Below, one piece after another: positions 34,608-60,619 of a stretch of DNA of 64,000 nucleotides (position 1 is its first letter; each line of letters opens with the position of its first letter). The position numbers and the translations under genes are program-made. The stretch covers positions 8,013,331 through 8,077,330 of the forward strand of contig CAXIPT010000002.1 of the NCBI GenBank assembly GCA_964030475.1. The letters run 5' to 3'. The notes below the pieces were generated by a model. It made no database searches, had not been told where the DNA came from, and saw only the letters and a program-made list of their open reading frames with translations. The DNA comes from Tethya wilhelma. Its lineage: Eukaryota > Porifera > Demospongiae > Tethyida > Tethyidae.

Positions 34608-35654
34608 TTATCAACCCCCTTGAAATTATAATTGTGGAGAGTACTGATGCTAACATAATGGTGCCAAAATATTGAAGATGATTCCTGCTTGCACCTCAAC
34701 AAAGCACCTACTCCCATCCCTCCTGTTCTCTATCAGTAACTCGTCAGTACGTACATCATGACCATTGAGAGTTCACTAACCATTTTAATAAACAGTATCA
34801 ATTTCTGTCCAGAAACATGAAGCTCGTATTGTGTGACAAAATGAATTACAGAAATGAAAGAATGACTTACTATTATAGGCACTTTAAGAGAGCACCAAAA
34901 AATAAAGGAAATAAGAAATAAGAAAGGAAATGTGGAAATTTCTCCACCATGGAGTAACAGTTGAAGAAGGTGAAACTGAGACCTATTTCAACAAACTAAA
35001 TTGCAATTTGCTACATACACGTGCACACTACAACTTCTATACAATCAATCTCCAGCCCACAAGTATTTTCACCTCTTTAACCAGCAACTGGGCTATAGTA
35101 AACAGAAACTATAGCAATTTTACTTATTGTGCCAATAAGCTTTATAGTGCAGTAGGAAATATGCCATCAGCATACCATCTACCATAAGCAGTAGCAATAA
35201 ACCATATAAATGCATTAGACAAATTCACTCATGAGTCTAAATTAATTTTATTACATGTCAGGTTTCATACAAAATAAACTTTACAATACTGTGGAGTACA
35301 TGCAGACTCATGAGTGAACATCTCTAGTTACTGTTACCTAGTGCACTTGGTATGTTTCCTATTGCACTATAAAGGTTCTTGGTGCAATCTGAAGTATAAT
35401 TGCTATAGTTAGTTTCCCTTATCCCTTTCCAGGAATTGTACATACAGATGCTGTCAAAGATTAGTGCTTATGTGATATAGACTATTTATGTATGTACCTT
35501 GTATTGACTGTACCTCGACCTATGTAGCTATGTAATTAGAATATGCCAATGATGTAATGTGTGCTGATTGAGTGCACCTCACATGTGCAAAATTGAATGA
35601 ACATTTTATGATAAAGCGAGTTACACTTAGCTGAATGTAGTAAACTTTAGTAAG

Positions 35655-48716
<13,062 letters not shown>

Positions 48717-48989
48717 GTCAGTATTAGTATGTCAGTGGCTATGTAATGGGTGTTCAATATACACTAATGATAACTATATGATTAATTGAATTTTACCATG
48801 ATGCTGTAACAATTCAAAATTAATGTTAAGCTGATCTACATTGTACATGTCACAGAACTGCACAATATCATGCAATTGTTTCATATGATTAAAAATTATG
48901 AGTAAAATAACTTATCATTACTTTTGTAATAAAGTACCAAAACCTCTTTACAGTTAAAAAAATGAGATAGTTACTTTGTAGTTATACTT

Positions 48990-49810
48990 TAACCTCGTTC
49001 CCAGGCTCCCCGCCTACCTTACACGTAAGAAAAGGGGGAGCCTGGTCTCTAATCTCACGTGAGTCAAGGGAATAATAATTGCGTGGGCGAAACATTCCAT
49101 AATATGACGCAGTTCCAAGTCCGCCTACGCATGTTTTTTTTTCTTTTGGACTCTGAGGTTTTTGAGAAGTAAAATTTTATCTAGGAGAGTAAGAAGTCTA
49201 TCTTTGACAGCCGAAGTTTGGCTATTGAGAAAGAAATATAGCTACAACTGTTTTCTTGTCTCAGGAGACTAGTCTATCTATGCTTCTAAGAGGCTTGGAT
49301 GAAGGATACAGGACAGTCTTGCACGCTCTATCTCAAATGATGCCTCAGCTGAGAAGTGAAGGGTTTACCAGCAAATAAATCACAGTCATGTACAACCCCG
49401 AATTGCTTTGCTATGGCTACTGTACACTAAGCGTCTATCATCTTAGGCTATGGTAATTTTCGAGTCACTGTTCCGTTGGTACAGCTTTTCCGTCTGATCA
49501 GACTCTTTATTCAGTGGTATAGGGAACCCATGAGCTCCTCGTATCACTGAGGCAATAAGACTGAGAAAAACATCGAGAATCCGTTCGTATTTCTGCGTGC
49601 TTGTACAGAACCATACTGATAGACACAGCTAGCTGGCAGTGTAGCGCGTGGGCATGCAATTGCGCAAACTGATGTAGCTTTGTATCCTGCCCACGTTCAA
49701 TTTTCACCTGTCTAGCACACGTCTATGCTTTATACAGGCTCACGTGAGATTAGAGACCAGGCTCCCCCTTTCCTTACGTGTAAGGTAGGTGGGGAGCCTG
49801 GGAACGAGGC
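48990..49810. mobile_element. Family F element, complete, with 11-bp target duplication
   Basis: Left end taacctcgttcccaggctcc and right end ggagcctgggaacgaggc extend into inverted repeats of about 72 bp (tctctaatctcacgtgag inside). Flanks 48979-48989 and 49811-49821 are both tagttatactt. Long TIRs plus a 9-11 bp duplication fit a Mutator-like non-autonomous element. Minus-strand ORF 49507-49707 is internal and unsupported. It begins about 270 bp after the kinase stop. Confidence 0.8.
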
Positions 49811-49868
49811 TAGTTATACTTCTGATCATTATTATCCAATGCATACTATGATAGTCAGACATCTCAGT

Positions 49869-50538
49869 GCCTGGGTCAGGTTAAGGTAACTAATTAAGGG
49901 AAAAAATTATGCAAAATTGAAATAGCTTTTTAATGGAGTATGTTATCACCATGGAAACATAGGTGAATAATCTTGCATCTATCTTGAACATTTTGGAAAA
50001 AATGGTGTCATGTGACCTCATTAATATTCATAAAATTAATAATTTAATTAAACGGTCAAGAAGAACTGTTGCCATGGAAACCAAATTTTGTCAAATTAAT
50101 CATCTAATTAATCATGCCTCAAATCTCCATGGGGATAGCAAGATACGTATCTAGGTCCGAGATACGATACATTTTCCATATAATGCACATCTGCCGATTT
50201 CTCCTTCTTGGTCGTATATCATCAACCAATCAACGAAATTTTCCCCCCATGGGGATTATGAAGGTTCATGATGATAATTATCTCTTGTGAAAGTTTGGTT
50301 GCCATAGCAACTAGTTAACTTGACCGTTTTTTAAATTATTCATGAGTTTGGGTGTTTTATTGAAAACTCATTAAAGACATAATATTCATCATTTTGACGT
50401 AAAATTTTGGTTACATGAAAAAATAGGATTATATATATTTTCTTATGATATCAAAACATTTTGGATATACCTTTTCACATGCTGTAAAATGAGGATTGTT
50501 TTAGGCAATTTTTTAATGAAATTTCTACTGACCCGGGC
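49869..50538. mobile_element. Diverged inverted-repeat element
   Basis: Ends gcctgggtcag and ctgacccgggc are inverted. Inside, gttgccatggaaaccaaatt (50069) is mirrored by gtttggttgccatagcaac (50294). The layout and the words taattaaggg and accatgg recall the element at 7857-8804. Confidence 0.5.
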
Positions 50539-50662
50539 CTTAAGAGCACAGAGATGCCATTTTCATCACACTTAGGAGCTATGTTAAACTAGCACAAAAA
50601 TTGCCATTAATTTCCCTCAAGTTATATCCTTGTTAGGCTTTAGTTAACTAAACTAAAAACCT

Positions 50663-51103
50663 AGGCTCTTTGCAGGCCCTCATTACATCATAGTAGCCAC
50701 AATTGGGGTCAACCCGAAGGGGCACTTACAACAAAAACAACACTAAGTCTTATATCAGCATAATCACAGCCTGACTGGGTTGGCAACCTCCTGGGTTACA
50801 GCACTTTGATATTGCAGATGGCTCATTTTTGATACCTGATTCTGTAGGGTTCTGTCACACTTAACATGCTATTTAGCCACTGCCTTGATCAACAGAGATG
50901 GGATAGTAGGCCCCTTAAGTGAGGACTCGTTTATCCATAATTATTAGCAAGTTTAGTGTGATCCTTAAGGCTAACCAACCCAATAAATGCTGGATCCTTC
51001 CACGTGTAGTCCAACTAGGTCTAGTGTCAAGGAGCTGTATATATGTTCATTAAGATACACCATCATCAGAGAAGCAATTATCCGCATTGTAAACATGGGA
51101 AAG
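50663..51103 (+). repeat. Dispersed repeat I, copy 1
   Basis: Shares with 57967-58398 a series of phrases: ggctctttgcaggcc, caacccgaaggggcac, atatcagcataatcacagcc, ctaaccaacccaataaatg, ttaagatacaccatcat, aaacatgggaaagg. No ends and no coding frame seen; probably a transposon tail. Confidence 0.65.
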
Positions 51104-51247
51104 GTACCTATATATTTGGCATGCTTTTCAAATTGCATTCCTTGGCATGCAGTGGAGATGCAAGCTAGAATGGTTAAAGGAAGACATGATTTCCGAACTC
51201 TGCATGTATACCAATGTGTGACAACTGTTTTAAGAACCTGAGATATC

Positions 51248-52238
51248 ATACGTACGGTAGTACGTATAGTAGGAATGGGCCGACTGTCCCATAGACACAA
51301 TACAAAATATGCATCACCATAAAAATCTATCAAAACAAAGTTAAGCCTTCAAACTTGCTCAAAGACTCTCCACAACATATTACCAACTGCATGCAGGGCC
51401 TAAAACTCACAGAAACTTCACTGGGCACTCGTAGAGAGCGCTAGAGGGAAGCCACAATAGTGCCATTTTTGTTCTCCTAACGTACTTACGTACGTACGTA
51501 CGTACTGACTGACTTACTTGAACACCGTTTCCAGAGAACTAGAAAGTGTTGAGCCAACTTTGACAGCACAAGGTAAGTCCTTTTCAAGGGAACTAGGTTC
51601 CTTGATACTCGTTTTCATCACAAATAAGCCTAAACAAAAACTAGAAAGCTTTAAAATTTAGTATATAAAATCATGTACTTCAACGTAGCACTCGTCTTGT
51701 GGGTAAAGTTCAAAGGTCATTACCCACGTGGCATTAACGCGCATGCGCATTAGTTTCTCTAGCATTGTAGTGCATGTAGCTGCTATATACTCTCAAGCTT
51801 TTTGTAGGGACTAACCAGTCTCTAATAGTCTTCACACTGTAGTGCTGAAAAAAGTGAATGAACAAGTAGTAAAAATTTCAAAAAATAACCAGTGTAGGAA
51901 TGGGTAGTGCTGTAAAAAGTATTGGAACAAGGTATGTCTCAATTTCGGCACATGACTACTTCATTTTTTTTTGTGCTCATGTCTTGGCCTGATCCTGCCT
52001 GCCTCGATCTATATACTTTATTCCATTGTTTAGCCCAGTGATAAGATTGGCAGAAATTTGAACCATTAATACTGTTGCNCAGATCATCGCAACACAACGC
52101 TGAAAATCCATAATTATAAGTGATTAAGAATAAAAATGAAGTAGTCATGTGCCGAAATTGAGACATACCTTGTTCCAATACTTTTTACAGCACTACCCAT
52201 TCCTACACTGGTTATTTTTTGAAATTTTTACTACTTGT
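51248..52238 (-). mobile_element. Family D element, copy 4 (reverse)
   Basis: Starts with the perfect hairpin 51248-51267 (stem ATACGTAC, loop GGTA, stem GTACGTAT), then agtaggaatgggccgactgt, and ends with the palindromic head finishing tactacttgt. N at 52079 inside the head. The best preserved full-length copy with that of 9422. ORFs across it (120 and 84 codons) are repeat artefacts. Confidence 0.8.
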
Positions 52239-52243
52239 ATAAT

Positions 52244-53990
52244 CTGCAAATGTCTAGGTATTCTCATTAAGCTGGAGAAGTTAATGGCCCAACTCTAGTC
52301 ATTGTATTTCTTGGCATACTTCTGGACACCATCAATTAAGTAGGGCTTCCAGACAACAATTAAGCTAAAGAGGCTAATTTCCACTTAGATTGGCAAACGG
52401 GCATGCAAGAAATAAGAACTCCTCTCACTAATTGCTCATGCCACCAAGATCATAGTCCTGGCCACATCTTCTTGAGGAGAATAATAGACACAGCCAGTTA
52501 GGCAAAACCTCTTGTCAGTCAAATTTAGTTCAGATTTAGGCTGGTAGCTATAGGGTACATTTCTAGAATCTTGGAATGGCAGAACCATGATGGAAGTAAT
52601 CGCTACACCAACAACTATAGCCCCTCACCATGTGCTCACCACAGATGCATCAGGTAGCTGGGGCTGTGGAGTCTTTTGGTAAGAAAAAAAATCAATTCAA
52701 CGCTCATGGCAAGGTGCCTAGAGATATGTTGCAATCCGCCACTCCTAGGAGCTCTCCCAGCTCTTCCAGCCACTGCCACATGGAAGCCATATTGGTGTAA
52801 TTCGTATAATATGTATGTCACGGTGAAATGTAACAATTAACATGCAAATGGTGGTTACCGTAGAGAATTTGATATACAGGAAACCTGCGGTGATAAACTC
52901 ATCATGCACCTTTTGAAAAGCTTTCACAGTGCACATACACCAAAAAGCAGAGTATTTTCTAGGGCTATCAATATTCAATCTCTTACAATTAACTGCAAGT
53001 ATTTTAAGAAGTACCTCAGTTGCAAGGCCTTAATTGGTACCAGAGCAGCTTTGGCAAATCTTTGTAATACAACAACCAGATTGCCTGTCCATCCCCCTGA
53101 AAAGATTGCTAGCTGAGTCATAAGTAGTAGCCTTGTTCCAAGCTCAAAAAGCTTCTTTTTGAGCTTGGAACAAGGCTCAAAAATGCCTCGGGACTATCGC
53201 AGATTCAAGTTCTGTTCCAGGTTTCAACCATAGCCCCTGCATGTCCCAGCATCTCAGTAGCAAGACTTAGTGATTTATTCACTGCAGGCTTGTCTCAATC
53301 AATGGCCAATTCAACTATTATGATCAGTCTGGTTTAGAATCTAAGCAATTTTAAGATATGCAAATGATATGTGCATATCACTTCAACCATTTGTTTAGAT
53401 CCTAAACAGGCTGTTAACAGTTTAGATTCTAAGCATTTAAAAAACCAAACTAAGAATTTTTCGGACCTTATTGAGAATGTGTTATTATTCGATCAGCTGT
53501 GAGATATTTACGTATTTTCAAGGGCCATTCTTGGTGAATGCTAGTTTACTGTTGAAAGAGTGAAGCCTCTCAATTACATCTCCCTATCACTCCATGATAT
53601 CTCATGTAGCAGTCGACAGCCATTCAAAGCACACTAAGCTTCAAATCTATATCAAGAAGTCTAAGACAGGTCAGTAGTGAGAGGGAGCATACTTGTATGG
53701 CAAATTCAATTGTGTATCCTATCAATTAAAGGCTTCAAGAAGGAATCTTTGTTTTGCTACCTACACAGCACGCCTCTTATACCCAAGAACAACTTGTGGA
53801 CTCAATACAATAGATATTGACTCAAGCTGGTAGATGTGGATATTGCACCTGTTACTCTAATTATATCGATTTGGAACAGCCACAACTGCTTCAGAGTCTC
53901 TGCTGACTTGGCAGACAGAAGAGCAATAATTATTTTAAACCTAACATTAGACTGCCAAGCAGTGCATGATTGAAACTTACTCTGGTGATT
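52244..53990 (+). pseudogene. DIRS-like retrotransposon relic (RT, RNase H, tyrosine recombinase)
   Basis: Protein-like pieces occur in the right order on the plus strand, broken by stops and shifts. 52260-52335: end of a reverse transcriptase palm and connection (FLGILLDT type). 52430-52500: the SPGHIFLRRIIDTASQ helix. 52585-52680: RNase H start TTDASGSWGCGVFW with its Asp. 52900-52960: MHLLKSFHSAHTPKS, corresponding to a later RNase H region. 53570-53990: tyrosine recombinase traces (NYISLSLHDI, then RFGTATTASE, where intact proteins have an RIGAATTA-like motif with the catalytic Arg). RT, RNase H and tyrosine recombinase in this order define DIRS-type elements. Fully decayed, with no ends recognised. 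The interruption at about 53110-53190 is a small palindrome (aagcttctttttgagcttgg). Confidence 0.6.
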
Positions 53991-54100
53991 AAGGACTGGG
54001 CCACCTAAAAATAATGCTAAAAAACCAAATTCAATCACAAATTAATATGAATGCCATCACTACGGTGACATTATTTTGACATGTGAATATAAATGATCTT

Positions 54101-54454
54101 CAGTGGCAGACCTAGGATTTTATAAGGGGGGATCTAACCAATGCGCGCGCAAAGCGCGCAGAAAATTTTTGGGTAGCCATGCCCACTTCCGGTTTGAAAA
54201 TCCGCCCCTTTCGCATGCGGCAGCTAAATTTTGCCAGATCAGAGCCTGAATGGCGAAAAAACGCCACTGAAGACAGACAGAAACTGTTCTATCTTCCACA
54301 AAAAAACTGATTTAAAGTGAAATTTTGAGTTGTTTTTCTTTTTTCAAGTTGAAAGGGGAGATCCTTGACGCTACTTTTTCATTTGTGTAGAATGTAGCTA
54401 TATGGGTTTCTAGCTGAAAGGGGGGATCCATGGATCCCCCCTAAATCCGCCACT
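54101..54454. mobile_element. MITE with cagtggcagac / ccgccactg ends
   Basis: Ends cagtggcagacctaggattt and aaatccgccactg are inverted. Inside, aaggggggatc on the left mirrors gatccccccta on the right. hAT-like by its CAGTGG end. Its right half is duplicated after the N at 54898 (to 55115). Confidence 0.7.
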
Positions 54455-55558
54455 GATCTTTACTTTATCTGTTGACAAAGTTGCATTGTCAGATGATGAT
54501 ATTCACTATTAAGTAATAAAGATTCCAACTGAACACATTTTCTCATAAATAATTCAATTTCCAGGACACTTAGAAGGCTTCCTTGGTTTTCAAACTTTTG
54601 TATCGCCAAAATAAAATCCTCGCCAAAGTTTCCGTCTATACGGTACTACAAGTAGTAAAAATTTCAAAAAAATAAGTAGTGTAGGAATGGGCAGTGCGGT
54701 AAAAAGTATTGGAACAAGGCATGGTCTCAATTTCAGCACATGACTATTTCATTTTTATTCTTGATCACTTATAATTATGGATTTTCTGTGTTGTGTTGCG
54801 ATGATCTGCATACAATAGTACCGTAGCTATAGCTTATGATTACTGCATTGGTTCAAATTTCTCAGTACTATTATTATAGCTAATCACTTGGCTACTGNAT
54901 CAGAGCCTGAATGGCGAAAAAACGCCACTGAAGACAGACAGAAACTGTTCTATCTTCCACAAAAAAACTGATTTAAAGTGAAATTTTGAGTTGTTTTTCT
55001 TTTTTCAAGTTGAAAGGGGAGATCCTTGACGCTACTTTTTCATTTGTGTAGAATGTAGCTATATGGGTTTCTAGCTGAAAGGGGGGATCCATGGATCCCC
55101 CCTAAATCCGCCACTGATCTTTACTTTATCTGTTGACAAAGTTGCATTGTCAGATGATGATATTCACTATTAAGTAATAAAGATTCCAACTGAACACATT
55201 TTCTCATAAATAATTCAATTTCCAGGACACTTAGAAGGCTTCCTTGGTTTTCAAACTTTTGTATCGCCAAAATAAAATCCTCGCCAAAGTTTCCGTCTAT
55301 ACGGTACTACAAGTAGTAAAAATTTCAAAAAAATAAGTAGTGTAGGAATGGGCAGTGCGGTAAAAAGTATTGGAACAAGGCATGGTCTCAATTTCAGCAC
55401 ATGACTATTTCATTTTTATTCTTGATCACTTATAATTATGGATTTTCTGTGTTGTGTTGCGATGATCTGCATACAATAGTACCGTAGCTATAGCTTATGA
55501 TTACTGCATTGGTTCAAATTTCTCAGTACTATTATTATAGCTAATCACTTGGCTACTG
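54238..55558. repeat. Exact 660-bp duplication around a single N
   Basis: 54238-54897 and 54899-55558 (offset 661) appear identical, from atcagagcctgaatggcg to taatcacttggctactg, with only N 54898 between them. Most simply two overlapping contigs placed end to end without merging. Any copy count of elements here is inflated. Confidence 0.9.
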
Positions 55559-56289
55559 AAATAATGGAGTAAACTATAAAAGACAGGTATATATAACTAA
55601 ACTGGATTGCCAGCCAAGAGTTGGACATAAAAATGAAGTAGTCATGTGCCGAAATTGAGACCATGCCTTGTTCCAATACTTTTTGCTACATTGCCCATTC
55701 CTACACTATTTATTTTTTTGAACTACTTGTTCATCAACACTACAGTGTGGAGACTGTCAGAGACTGGCAAGTCTCTACAAAATACTTTAGTAGGAGCACA
55801 TGCACTTCAGTATGCTAGAGGAAGCTAATGCGCATGCCCATAAAATACCACGTGCAAATTTAAGATAACAAATAACCTTTGAACTCTAGATGGCTGCAGT
55901 ATAGTACATGAATTTATACGCTAAGTTTTAAAGCTTTCTAGTTTTTGTTTAGGCCTATTTATGATGAAAATGAGTATCAAGGAATGTAGTACCCATGAAA
56001 AGAACTTACTTTGTACTGTCAAAGTTGGCTCAACACATTCTGGTTCTCTGGAAATGCTTTTCAAGTAAGTCAGTTAGAAAGTACGTATGTTAGTAAGTAA
56101 GCTAGATGAACAAAAATGGCACTATTGTGGCTTCCCACTAGCGCTCTATACGAGTGCTGCAGAAAGTTTGTGAGTTTAAGACTTGCATGCTGTCAGTGAG
56201 AGCTTCTGAGCAAGTTCGAAGGCTTATTTTTGTTTGACTAGATTTTCAACATTTTGTATTATGTCTATGGGACAGTCGGCCCATTCCTA
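54648..56289 (+). mobile_element. Family D element, copy 5 (head repeated by the assembly)
   Basis: Head start acaagtagtaaaaatttc at 54648 and again at 55309 through the duplication. The tail continues to gacagtcggcccattcctac at 56289, where it stops before the hairpin. The real element is therefore one truncated copy. Confidence 0.75.
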
Positions 56290-56700
56290 CTTATATTAAG
56301 GGCTTAGCTAAGCCTTAAGTTTTCCGTTCCATAGATAGGATACGTTTTCTTACTAAAGCGCACCAGCAGAGAATTTCTGCAGTAATGTATCTCACACATA
56401 GTTATTTGAAACTCATAGCCCTTGTCCTTCATATATCTTATTAACTTAAGTGATATGAATATTTTAATCACTAAAGCCTTCTAAGTTCTCTGCCTGATAA
56501 ATCATTTATTATTCACATGTGATAAGTCACAGGACATACAGAGCAACGTCTACATAAAGCAGACACTTGAGGCATTATGTATATGCATTCATTGGTAATA
56601 GTGCAATTGCATGGCAATGATTTTATTTCAACTTTGAATAATTTCTTTCTATTAGTGAGATATTTGGTCCTCGAGTATATAAGAGCTAATGATAATTATA
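56290..56700. other. No gene seen
   Basis: About 400 bp of AT-rich DNA between two family D elements. Confidence 0.4.
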
Positions 56701-57659
56701 ACAAGTAGTAAAAATTTCATAAAAATAAATAAGGTAGGAATGGGCAGTGCTATAAAAAGTAAGGAAACAAGGCAAGACTGAATTTCGGCACATGACTACT
56801 TCTGTAATGGACTGAATTCATAAGTCAGCATAATTATTATAATACTGTATTGTATACTTCTGACTAAATAACTTGTCGAGTATACAGTCATCCAAATTAT
56901 AGCCATCTTTGCAACTACTATTACTTCCTTAACTCATCAATCAGAATTAGTGACAGAAGACTTGGACATAAATGAAAATGAAGTAGTCATGTGCCGAAAT
57001 TCAGTCTTGCCTTGTTTCCTTACTTTTTATAGCACTGCCCATTCCTACCTTATTTATTTTTATGAAATTTTTACTACTTGTTCATTCACTTTTTCCAACA
57101 CTAAGGTGGTTAATCAGTGCATGTAATCAGAGACTGGTCAATCTCTAAGACTTGCAGTTAGCACTGAATGCGCGCATGCGCAAATTGCAGCACAATGCCA
57201 TGTGGTCTACAGACGACCTTTACCTACATCAAAAATGGCTACATAAAAGTACAGAAATTTATACCAGAGTTTCAAAGCTGCCTAAATTTTGTTAGTGGAC
57301 GACTTTTAGGCTGAAACGAGTATAAAAGGGCGTACTACAGATGAAGTCAAGTCTCACTGTATAGTCAAAGTTGGTCAAATGCCTTTCGTTTCTCTGGAAA
57401 TCGCGTTCAAGTAAGTCACAAAGGAAGGGAGAAAACAAAATTGCATTGTTCTGGCTTCTCGACATCGCTCTCTCCAGAGTGCTCTAGGAAGTTTCTGTGA
57501 GTTTTCTTGGTGCATGCAGTTAGATAACTGTCTGAAGGAGGCTCTGAGCACGGTTTCAAAGCTTAGCTATCCTTCTCTGAGAGTTTATAAGAGTAAACAT
57601 TTTGTATTGTGTCAATGGGACAGTCGGCCCATTCCTACTATACGTACTACCGTACGTAT
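56701..57659 (+). mobile_element. Family D element, copy 6
   Basis: Head from acaagtagtaaaaatttcat to ttttactacttgt. Tail with atcgcgttcaagtaagtcac and gtcaatgggacagtcggccc, then attcctac and the perfect hairpin 57640-57659 (ATACGTAC, TACC, GTACGTAT). Confidence 0.8.
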
Positions 57660-57966
57660 GATAGTCATTGTAAATTATATTGCAGAATTAGCTAAGATGA
57701 ATTCACCTTTGATTATTATTATAACTGTCAGTTTCTGTATGGACAGAAAGGGTGGGGGAGTATACATTTTATGACTATAGTTCATTTGAAGGATATCAGT
57801 GGTATATAGGCAGCAGTAAGTATTATTTACTTTCTCTACCATAATTTTTTATCTTTCAAGCTCTTCCTAATTAAGATTTGACTCAGCTCTCCCCCCAAAA
57901 ATGAAGATGGGAATCAAAAGTTTTACCACATTCTAAATATATAGCCATGGAACCAACACTAGCTGT

Positions 57967-58398
57967 GGGCTCTTTGCAGGCCGTTGTGAGCCACAATTGT
58001 GGTCAACCCAAAGGGGCACCTAAAAAAACAACGTTAAGTATTCTATCAGCATAATCACAGCCTTTGCGACCTCCTGGATATCAGTGGTATATAGGCAGAC
58101 AGCCCGATTTTGATACCTGATTCTGTAGTGTTTGTAAAATAACATGCTATTAGACCTAGCTGTGGATAACTACCGTTGAACTGAGATGGATGCTAGACGG
58201 ATAGTAGGCTCCTTAAATGAGGACTCCTTAATAGCAGGTTTATAGTGTCATCCCTAAGGCTAACCAACCCAATAAATGGCTGGATTTTTCCATTTTTAGT
58301 CCAACTGAGTCTAGTGGTATTTCAAATGGCCTATGTTTGTTAAGATACACCACCATTTAAGCAAATAATATATGCAGCATTATAAACATGGGAAAAGG
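57967..58398 (+). repeat. Dispersed repeat I, copy 2
   Basis: Counterpart of 50663-51103, same order of phrases, with insertions and deletions. The motif ggatatcagtggtatatagg occurs twice nearby (57791 and 58075). Confidence 0.65.
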
Positions 58399-59034
58399 TA
58401 CTCAGCAGGCAAAAACAGACATCAAACATGCTTTTCGAAATATACTGATTTCCATGCATGATGCATGTTAGTGATTGGAAATTCCTTGAAAATACAAGCT
58501 TTAACAACATCTTTCCATTTTGTGATGATGATATAATATGGAAAAGTCAGGCCAGCAGATTTGGAAGCTTGAACTGTTACTTCACCATCGAATCTAATAA
58601 CCAAAAATAACTATGTTACTCACTATTATAGTGACAGTGATACAGCTACACTTGAATACCTTTACAACTCCATGGTAAAAGCATAGCACTGTATGCTGAA
58701 TTTTAATCGCATTCATTAGAAAGGATGTTATATTGTTGACTCCTGAACCAGACCAACTCAATTAAGGAACAGCACAAGCATATAGAAAAGTAGAAGACAT
58801 TGAGCACCTATTCACAATAAAAAAAAGTGTAGATTCCTCTATTTTGACCGAAAAAACGGGGCATTTTTGGTACAGTATTGGCCATAACTACCTTTGGTCT
58901 AAAATTTGCAAAAATAATTCTTAGGTATTCTTTGATCTCCTTTGCTTCAGGATCAATCACTCTAGGGACCTGGGTGGTCATTTAGGGAATCCCAACACTT
59001 TTAAGACTTAGAATGCAACATATTACAAGTAAAA
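58399..59034. other. No gene seen
   Basis: About 640 bp. A 60-codon minus ORF at 58422 has no support. Confidence 0.4.
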
Positions 59035-59270
59035 AAAAACATTGGAAATGTAATGGCTAAATCGTAAAAAGAATGCAAACAAGATGGAATGGCTGTTAGA
59101 GTGTGTGCAGATTCTTCCTGTACGGGCTGCATTTATCAATCTCCTTATTGAGTCTCTCATTTTGCCCACAGGAAGAATTCCTTACACACTCTAACAGCCA
59201 TTCCATCTTGTTTATGTTCCTTTTACGATTTAGCCATTCCTGTGTCATTTCCAATGTTTTTTTTACTTGT
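59035..59270. mobile_element. MITE family B, copy 2
   Basis: Ends acaagtaaaaaaaaacattg and caatgttttttttacttgt, inner words gcaaacaagatggaatggct and agccattccatcttgttt. Same structure as 18193-18463. The ORF at 59103 is internal. Confidence 0.8.
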
Positions 59271-59503
59271 TCTCATTTTTCAATATTTCTACAAATAATA
59301 CATTTGAGTTGGTATGTGTAGCTAGCTACTGAGCCAGTAGTATGGCAAGCCAGACTCACTGAGCCAGCGGCGGGCTGCTGAGCTGGTACTAATGAAGTCA
59401 CAACTGAGTTGTGTAGCCTGCTTGATACTGAAGTGAAACACATCTCAGTCATTTGGAGGCAGGAGCTGTATCATAAGATTTACTTGTCTTTCTATATGTT
59501 ATG

Positions 59504-59775
59504 ACAAGTACAAAAAACATTAGAAATGTAAATCAAACATAGGAATGGCCAAATCGTAAAAAAGCGAGCAAACAAGATAGGAATGGTAGTCAGATTGAGC
59601 GAGGAGTTCATTTCACTGTGTCACCTATGTTCATATCCCTACTAAGCTCAATGACATTGTAGACACAGGAATGAACTCGCTCAATCTGACTACCATTCCT
59701 ATCTTGTTTGCTCGCTTTTTTACGATTTGGCCATTCCTACGTTTGATTTACATTTCTAATGTTTTTTGTACTTGT
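59504..59775. mobile_element. MITE family A, copy 3 (complete)
   Basis: Ends acaagtacaaaaaacattag and ctaatgttttttgtacttgt, inner cataggaatggccaaatcgt. The best preserved copy. The centre is inverted relative to copy 1 (the order of the two central phrases is swapped), as expected for a palindrome that can flip or insert either way. Confidence 0.85.
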
Positions 59776-59894
59776 TTGTTCTATTTTTTTCGAATAATTG
59801 TTTATAATATCAGTGGAATATAGTCTTCAGGCTGAGCAGAGAACTTGCCTGGCAACTCATGTGATACTGAGCCTACCTTGACGGTCTATGCGTC

Positions 59895-60555
59895 TATGCG
59901 GCCTTTCAGACAGCTGAAAATCTAAACCTCCAAGCAGGCAACGTAATTTGTGTCAAATACATGTGTGTCTTGCTAGCTATTGACTTACCTACTGAGGAAC
60001 TGAACACAGAGAACGAGAGGATAGGATCTAAGACAGAACTTGGGTGCACTGCATGATTGCAATAGATTCCAAATAACGCGCACTTGAATGTGGAAAGGGT
60101 CGTTAGGCTAGCTAGCTTATGAATAATGCATGAGTTTAGAAATTAATGGCGGCGCCATATGGAGAGGCGCTTTTCGCCTTGTATCTAGCGACTCAAAGAG
60201 AAGCACAAAAAACCGATGGCAAAAGCGATTGAAGACAAAGAAACCAAGTTTGTTCGTTCAAGAATCAGCTTCTAAAAGTGAATGGTCTTTGAGATATGGC
60301 GTGAGAAGATAGAAGAAGAAGAAGAAGAATAAGAAGAAGATGGAGAAAATTAGAGGTTTGGCATACTTTAGTTGGGTACTTTAGCGATGGTTTTAGGCCA
60401 TGTTTTTGGGCTCATTAGAAAGAGAAAGAGCTAAATAGTAACTGAAGAAGCCTTTTAGAGCTCAGTTTTTGCAGAGTTATTCGCGTGAATATTTGTATAG
60501 CGCTAATGGGCCATCCGTGCCATTCCTATGTACCCAGTACTACCGTACTGGGAAT
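59895..60555 (+). mobile_element. Family E element, copy 2
   Basis: Body as at 10710 (tgcggcctttcagacagctg, aagcaggcaacgtaatttgt, aattaatggcggcgccatat). Contains a GAA-rich tract at 60312-60343. Ends cattcctatgta and hairpin 60533-60552. Confidence 0.75.
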
Positions 60556-60619
60556 AATCAAAGTCTTGATTGAAGAGCAACCAGGTATCACAAAATAGTT
60601 CCAGGCAACTTCAGTGCAT

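Noticed and set aside
50971..51333. 120-codon minus ORF
   Set aside because: Crosses the border of two repeats (dispersed repeat I and family D) and is not kept in their other copies.
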